Below, one piece after another: positions 21,535-24,285 of a stretch of 24,285 nt of DNA; positions within the stretch are counted from its first letter, which is position 1, and each line of letters opens with the position of its first letter. The stretch comes from a virus. The stretch lies in IMG/VR virus record IMGVR_UViG_3300014914_000039, positions 1 through 24,285 of that record, one strand, 5' to 3'. Below the pieces are notes generated by a model. The model was not told where the DNA came from, made no database searches, and saw nothing but the letters and a program-made list of their open reading frames with translations. The translations under genes and the position numbers were made by a program.

Positions 21535-22514
21535 ATTATAATGTGCCTTCTCACGACAAAATTTTAAATGATCTGTTAACAGACTACGAAAATACTCTGG
21601 ACAAAGATGGTAACCCCATTGATACAAGTCAAGGGAGTTCAACTTTTATTGATTCCGCTGTTTTAGCTTCGGCCTTGCAGGGCGTTTATTTCAGATTGAA
21701 ATATACTGAACAGCAAACCCTTGCGAATTTGAGTGGGGCAACTCATAAAACGATTTTGAAATGGGCTGGTATTTTTGCGGTTGACGTTGACAGCACAGAC
21801 AACGATGCTGACATTGTTTTAAAAATATTAAAAAGAATCCAAGAACCACCTGCTGGCGGCAATGAAAAAGATTGGCTTGATTGGGCTGATAGTATTTCGG
21901 TTACTCATACAAATTCAGATTCAACAACCTGGACTGAAGAAACTGTTGACGCGTCGGTTGTGGAGAATTTAAGAAGTGATGGCAGTGTTGATTTGTTCCT
22001 ATTTAGCAATTGGGAACCATTTCCAAAATGGAGTCCAAGCATGAATTATGTTGTTGGTGATATTGTTCATTTTATTTGTCCTAGTTTCAACGCAGAGGCG
22101 ATTCATGAATGTTCAACTGATAATATTGGGCAGGTACCAAATCTAACAGTGTCAACATCTCATTGGGAACTCTTAGAAGGATGTTCTCATGAGCTTTCTA
22201 CTAAGGCAGAAACTGTAATTGAAGATTTGAGACCAATAGGAATATGGAATACAAAATATCAATCAGTAGGAATTGATCAGGTTGTAGTTGATGGCACTGT
22301 CACAGGAAATGTCAACAAATTAGAAATTGAAGACATTGTTAGAAGTTATATAAATTCTTTAAAAATCGGAAAGAGTTTGTCAATCGCAAAACTATATTCA
22401 TTGTTGGATGAATCCGGGTGTGAAACAGCAGTAATCACATCGCCAGCAAATGATATTATAGGGGTAAAGTCTGAAAAAATAATGGCTGCAATTGTGGCAT
22501 TAACCGTTTCGTAG
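21531..22514 (+). CDS. Baseplate wedge protein (Mu gp47/J-like) with inserted carbohydrate-binding-module-like domain
   Basis: 327 residues. N-terminal and C-terminal regions fit the gp47/J family (STFIDSAVLASALQGVYFRL, KTILKWAGIFAVDV, EPPAGGNEKDWLDWAD; after the insert TKAETVIEDLRPIGIWN). Residues about 161-216 interrupt this framework: W161, W167, YVVGDIVHF (173-181), IHEC (191-194), P203 and HWELL (211-215). The spacing 'W-x-x-x-x-x-Y-x-x-G-D-x-V ... Y/H-x-C ... P ... W' is the pattern of CBM5/12 chitin-binding-type modules. Whether it binds a glycan is unknown. A four-base overlap with the gp46-like gene (ATGA) supports co-translation. Confidence 0.85.
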   Translation: MNYNVPSHDKILNDLLTDYENTLDKDGNPIDTSQGSSTFIDSAVLASALQGVYFRLKYTEQQTLANLSGATHKTILKWAGIFAVDVDSTDNDADIVLKILKRIQEPPAGGNEKDWLDWADSISVTHTNSDSTTWTEETVDASVVENLRSDGSVDLFLFSNWEPFPKWSPSMNYVVGDIVHFICPSFNAEAIHECSTDNIGQVPNLTVSTSHWELLEGCSHELSTKAETVIEDLRPIGIWNTKYQSVGIDQVVVDGTVTGNVNKLEIEDIVRSYINSLKIGKSLSIAKLYSLLDESGCETAVITSPANDIIGVKSEKIMAAIVALTVS

Positions 22515-22523
22515 TGGGGAAAA

Positions 22524-22904
22524 ATGATTAAATATAGTGATTCCGAGCTGGACAACAAAATAACAAATAAGCTATGTGTTGTTTGTAACAACGTCACTGA
22601 TTATACTCCTGTGTATTGTTCAGGAAATTGTGATAATTGCCCAATTGAAAATTGCCAAATACAGAATAAACCAGTAAATGTCCCTTTATGCAAGGATTGT
22701 GAAAGCATATTGGCAGGCTGGCTACAGCTTGAAAAACACAATAAAATTGATGAATTTTTGTCAAAATTTCCTGAAGTTTCAAACCTTGTTTATCCTGAAG
22801 ATAAATATCAGATATTAAATGAGATTTCTAAAATTGACAAAACAGTCTTGCGTTCAAACTTAGAATCAACGCTAGGAAAAGATGTATGGCTTTATATGAA
22901 TTAG
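22524..22904 (+). CDS. Cys-rich protein in the gp48 position, unknown function
   Basis: 126 residues. Residues 17-58 contain ten cysteines arranged as C-V-V-C, Y-C-S-G-N-C-D-N-C-P-I-E-N-C and L-C-K-D-C, consistent with two zinc sites or an iron-sulfur type cluster binding. The C-terminal half is helical and charged. In Mu the gene after 47 is gp48 (DUF2313), a baseplate protein of about 190 residues, of which no trace is seen here. Role unknown; the gene overlaps the next by 19 bases. Confidence 0.65.
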   Translation: MIKYSDSELDNKITNKLCVVCNNVTDYTPVYCSGNCDNCPIENCQIQNKPVNVPLCKDCESILAGWLQLEKHNKIDEFLSKFPEVSNLVYPEDKYQILNEISKIDKTVLRSNLESTLGKDVWLYMN

Positions 22905-23494
22905 CCCCCGAAAGAAGGATTTGCCTCGAATTCGACGACTGGTCTGTTGACCAATGGCCTGAAAATTCTGGCAATATCGGTAGATGGGAAAGAAGCTCAT
23001 CAATTGGATACTGTTTTGAGACGTTGCTTCGTTTTGATGTCTCTCAATTTGTTAATTCAATTATTAATAGTGTGCGGCTGAAAGTTGTTTGCGACCAGCA
23101 AGGATCACAAGATACTCCAGCAGAAATGCTTGGGCATGTGTGGAGACAGAACAAACTTGAACCTGGTTATTGGAGTAGCCCACCAAGATGGGATGACTTC
23201 TCGTCATCCCCATGGACAACTGAAGTTGCAAATCCTGTTGAAATGAAATATATTGACACTTATTATTTTGAGTCAACACAAACATTTATAGATTTAATAA
23301 ACACATGGAAAAACAACAGTGCTGACAATTGGGGCTTGGTTTTATCCTGGAATGGACCATCGCCAGATTACTGGTTACATGTGAGTAATACTTCAAGATT
23401 AATAATAGATGCGGATGAAATAAGCAATGATGATTATGTTTTTAAAAATGTAAACCGTGGTGTTTATATGGGTGTAAATAATGGAATTAATTAA
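22886..23494 (+). CDS. DNRLRE/TGF-propeptide-like beta domain protein, possible tail decoration or fibre
   Basis: 202 residues, ATG overlapping the previous gene by 19 bases, with AGGAAAAG upstream. Residues 30-60 (GRWERSSSIGYCFETLLRFD followed by VSQFVNSIINSVRLKVV) and the region from NWGLVLSWNGPSPDYWLHVS to RLIID match the pattern of DNRLRE domains: a beta sandwich found in extracellular and phage tail proteins. It sits where tail fibre genes follow in Mu, so an adhesion or decoration role is inferred. No signal peptide is present. Confidence 0.6.
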   Translation: MALYELAPERRICLEFDDWSVDQWPENSGNIGRWERSSSIGYCFETLLRFDVSQFVNSIINSVRLKVVCDQQGSQDTPAEMLGHVWRQNKLEPGYWSSPPRWDDFSSSPWTTEVANPVEMKYIDTYYFESTQTFIDLINTWKNNSADNWGLVLSWNGPSPDYWLHVSNTSRLIIDADEISNDDYVFKNVNRGVYMGVNNGIN

Positions 23495-23505
23495 AGGATT
23501 AAATT

Positions 23506-24285
23506 ATGGAAATAATTAGAGAACAAATGGCTCTAAATGATGATTATTTTATTTGCTTTCCTCTAATACAATCAGATGACAGACCGAATCGGCTGTCTGG
23601 TGTTGTTGCTGCTGATATAGACGAAATCAAGTTGTATGTTGTAGATATTAATGGTTCTGCAGCCTATACAATCGACCAGTCAACACAATTTCACTCCATA
23701 GGAAACGGGTGGTATTACCTTGTGATTCCTGGCGGTTCAATTAATAAAGTTGTTGGAACAAACCATATAATCACAATAAAACACGATGGTACTGAAAATT
23801 TTGACACGCAAACAGTTATTGTGCGGTTTGTTGAAAATTTCGGTGGTGTGGACTGTAATGTTGTTAGTGTTGATGGAAACGCTGTTACAAGCGTTGACGA
23901 TTTCAAAGCTAATGTTTCTGGATTATCAACATTTGACCATGAAAATGACACGGTGAAAAGTGACATTCAGTCGGTTAAGACTGTTTCTGTGACTTCTGTT
24001 GACGATTTCAAAGCTAATGTTTCTGGATTATCAACATTTGACCATGAAAATGACACGGTGAAAAGTGATATCCAGTCGGTTAAGACTGTTTCTGTGACTT
24101 CTGTTGATGATTTCAAGGCTGATGTTTCTGGATTATCAACGTTTGACCATGAAAATGACACGGTAAAAAGTGATATTCAGTCGGTTAAAGCCGTTTCAGT
24201 CACTTCAGTTGACGATTTCAAGGCTGATACTAACGGAATAAGTTGCAATAGTAATGTCATTAGTGTTGATGGAAATCCTGTTACA
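23506..24285 (+). CDS. Tail fibre/appendage-like protein with 35-residue repeats (3' partial)
   Basis: Open for all 260 codons from ATG 23506 (AAAGGA upstream) to the window end, so the gene continues past it. The N-terminal 115 residues are a beta-rich domain resembling phage upper baseplate or adaptor domains (EIKLYVVDINGSAAY, GNGWYYLVIPGGSI). Then come 35-residue repeats of the form DDFKANVSGLSTFDHENDTV plus KSDIQSVKTVSVTSV, three full copies and a fourth begun. Such repeats are typical of phage tail fibre and tail-spike shafts and may form a trimeric beta or coiled structure. Role as fibre is an inference from position and repeats. Confidence 0.7.
   Translation, partial: MEIIREQMALNDDYFICFPLIQSDDRPNRLSGVVAADIDEIKLYVVDINGSAAYTIDQSTQFHSIGNGWYYLVIPGGSINKVVGTNHIITIKHDGTENFDTQTVIVRFVENFGGVDCNVVSVDGNAVTSVDDFKANVSGLSTFDHENDTVKSDIQSVKTVSVTSVDDFKANVSGLSTFDHENDTVKSDIQSVKTVSVTSVDDFKADVSGLSTFDHENDTVKSDIQSVKAVSVTSVDDFKADTNGISCNSNVISVDGNPVT
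23896..24285 (+). repeat. 105-bp tandem repeat in fibre-like gene
   Basis: The unit begins at 23896, 24001, 24106 and 24211 (exact 105-base period); the first two units are almost identical and later ones differ by a few silent or conservative changes (GCTAATGTTTCT to GCTGATGTTTCT, A to D). Confidence 0.95.

Overview
The window is most of the late (virion) region of a Mu-like transposable prophage, a contractile-tailed myovirus, in an A+T-rich Gram-negative type genome full of small palindromic repeats. The gene set and order follow phage Mu: Mor-type activator, small/large terminase, portal, F-type minor head protein, G-type morphogenesis protein, I-type protease/scaffold, decoration and capsid proteins, head-completion proteins, sheath, tube, frameshifted tail chaperone, tape measure, N/P-type hub proteins, 45-type spike, 46/47-type baseplate wedge, and the start of a fibre-like protein. 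The host cannot be named from the sequence. The abundance of GTAGAGACG palindromes and of heptanucleotide repeats suggests a large, repeat-rich genome of the kind seen in some deltaproteobacterial sulfate reducers, cyanobacteria or Beggiatoa-like bacteria (inference only).

Layout. 1-1714 (+ strand): Mor-family activator followed by five or six tiny genes, several Cys-rich or coiled-coil, of unknown function; no lysis gene is recognised. 1878-8603 (- strand): a tight operon, read right to left, of a membrane/coiled-coil protein, a small coiled-coil protein, small terminase, large terminase, portal, a lipase-like hydrolase, F-type head protein with a C-terminal PBECR-like domain, and G-type protein. 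8604-8806: divergent promoter region with a 44-bp palindrome. 8807-24285 (+ strand): protease/scaffold, duplicated-domain decoration protein, capsid, completion proteins, sheath, tube, chaperone with -1 frameshift, tape measure, hub, spike (interrupted by a stop codon), wedge proteins, a Cys-rich protein, a DNRLRE-like protein and a repeat-rich fibre-like protein cut by the window end.

Compared with Mu, whose late head and tail genes all point one way, the terminase-to-G block is inverted, so two divergent late operons leave a common AT-rich palindromic region.

The most unusual aspects are: (i) at least twelve complete or near-complete copies, outside one array, of a 28-nt palindrome (arms GTAGAGACG / CGTCTCTAC), some between genes and some inside genes, always read in the same frame (V-E-x-x-x-x-x-S-L), with six copies forming a 42-nt in-frame array in the portal gene; (ii) a second palindrome family (GGTTGACC/GGTCAACC), also partly coding; (iii) a lipase-class-3-like hydrolase between portal and minor head genes; (iv) a carbohydrate-binding-module-like insert in the gp47-type wedge protein; (v) a clear slippery site and -1 frame extension in the tail chaperone; (vi) a single in-frame TAA in the otherwise intact spike gene, suggesting a defective prophage or rare readthrough.
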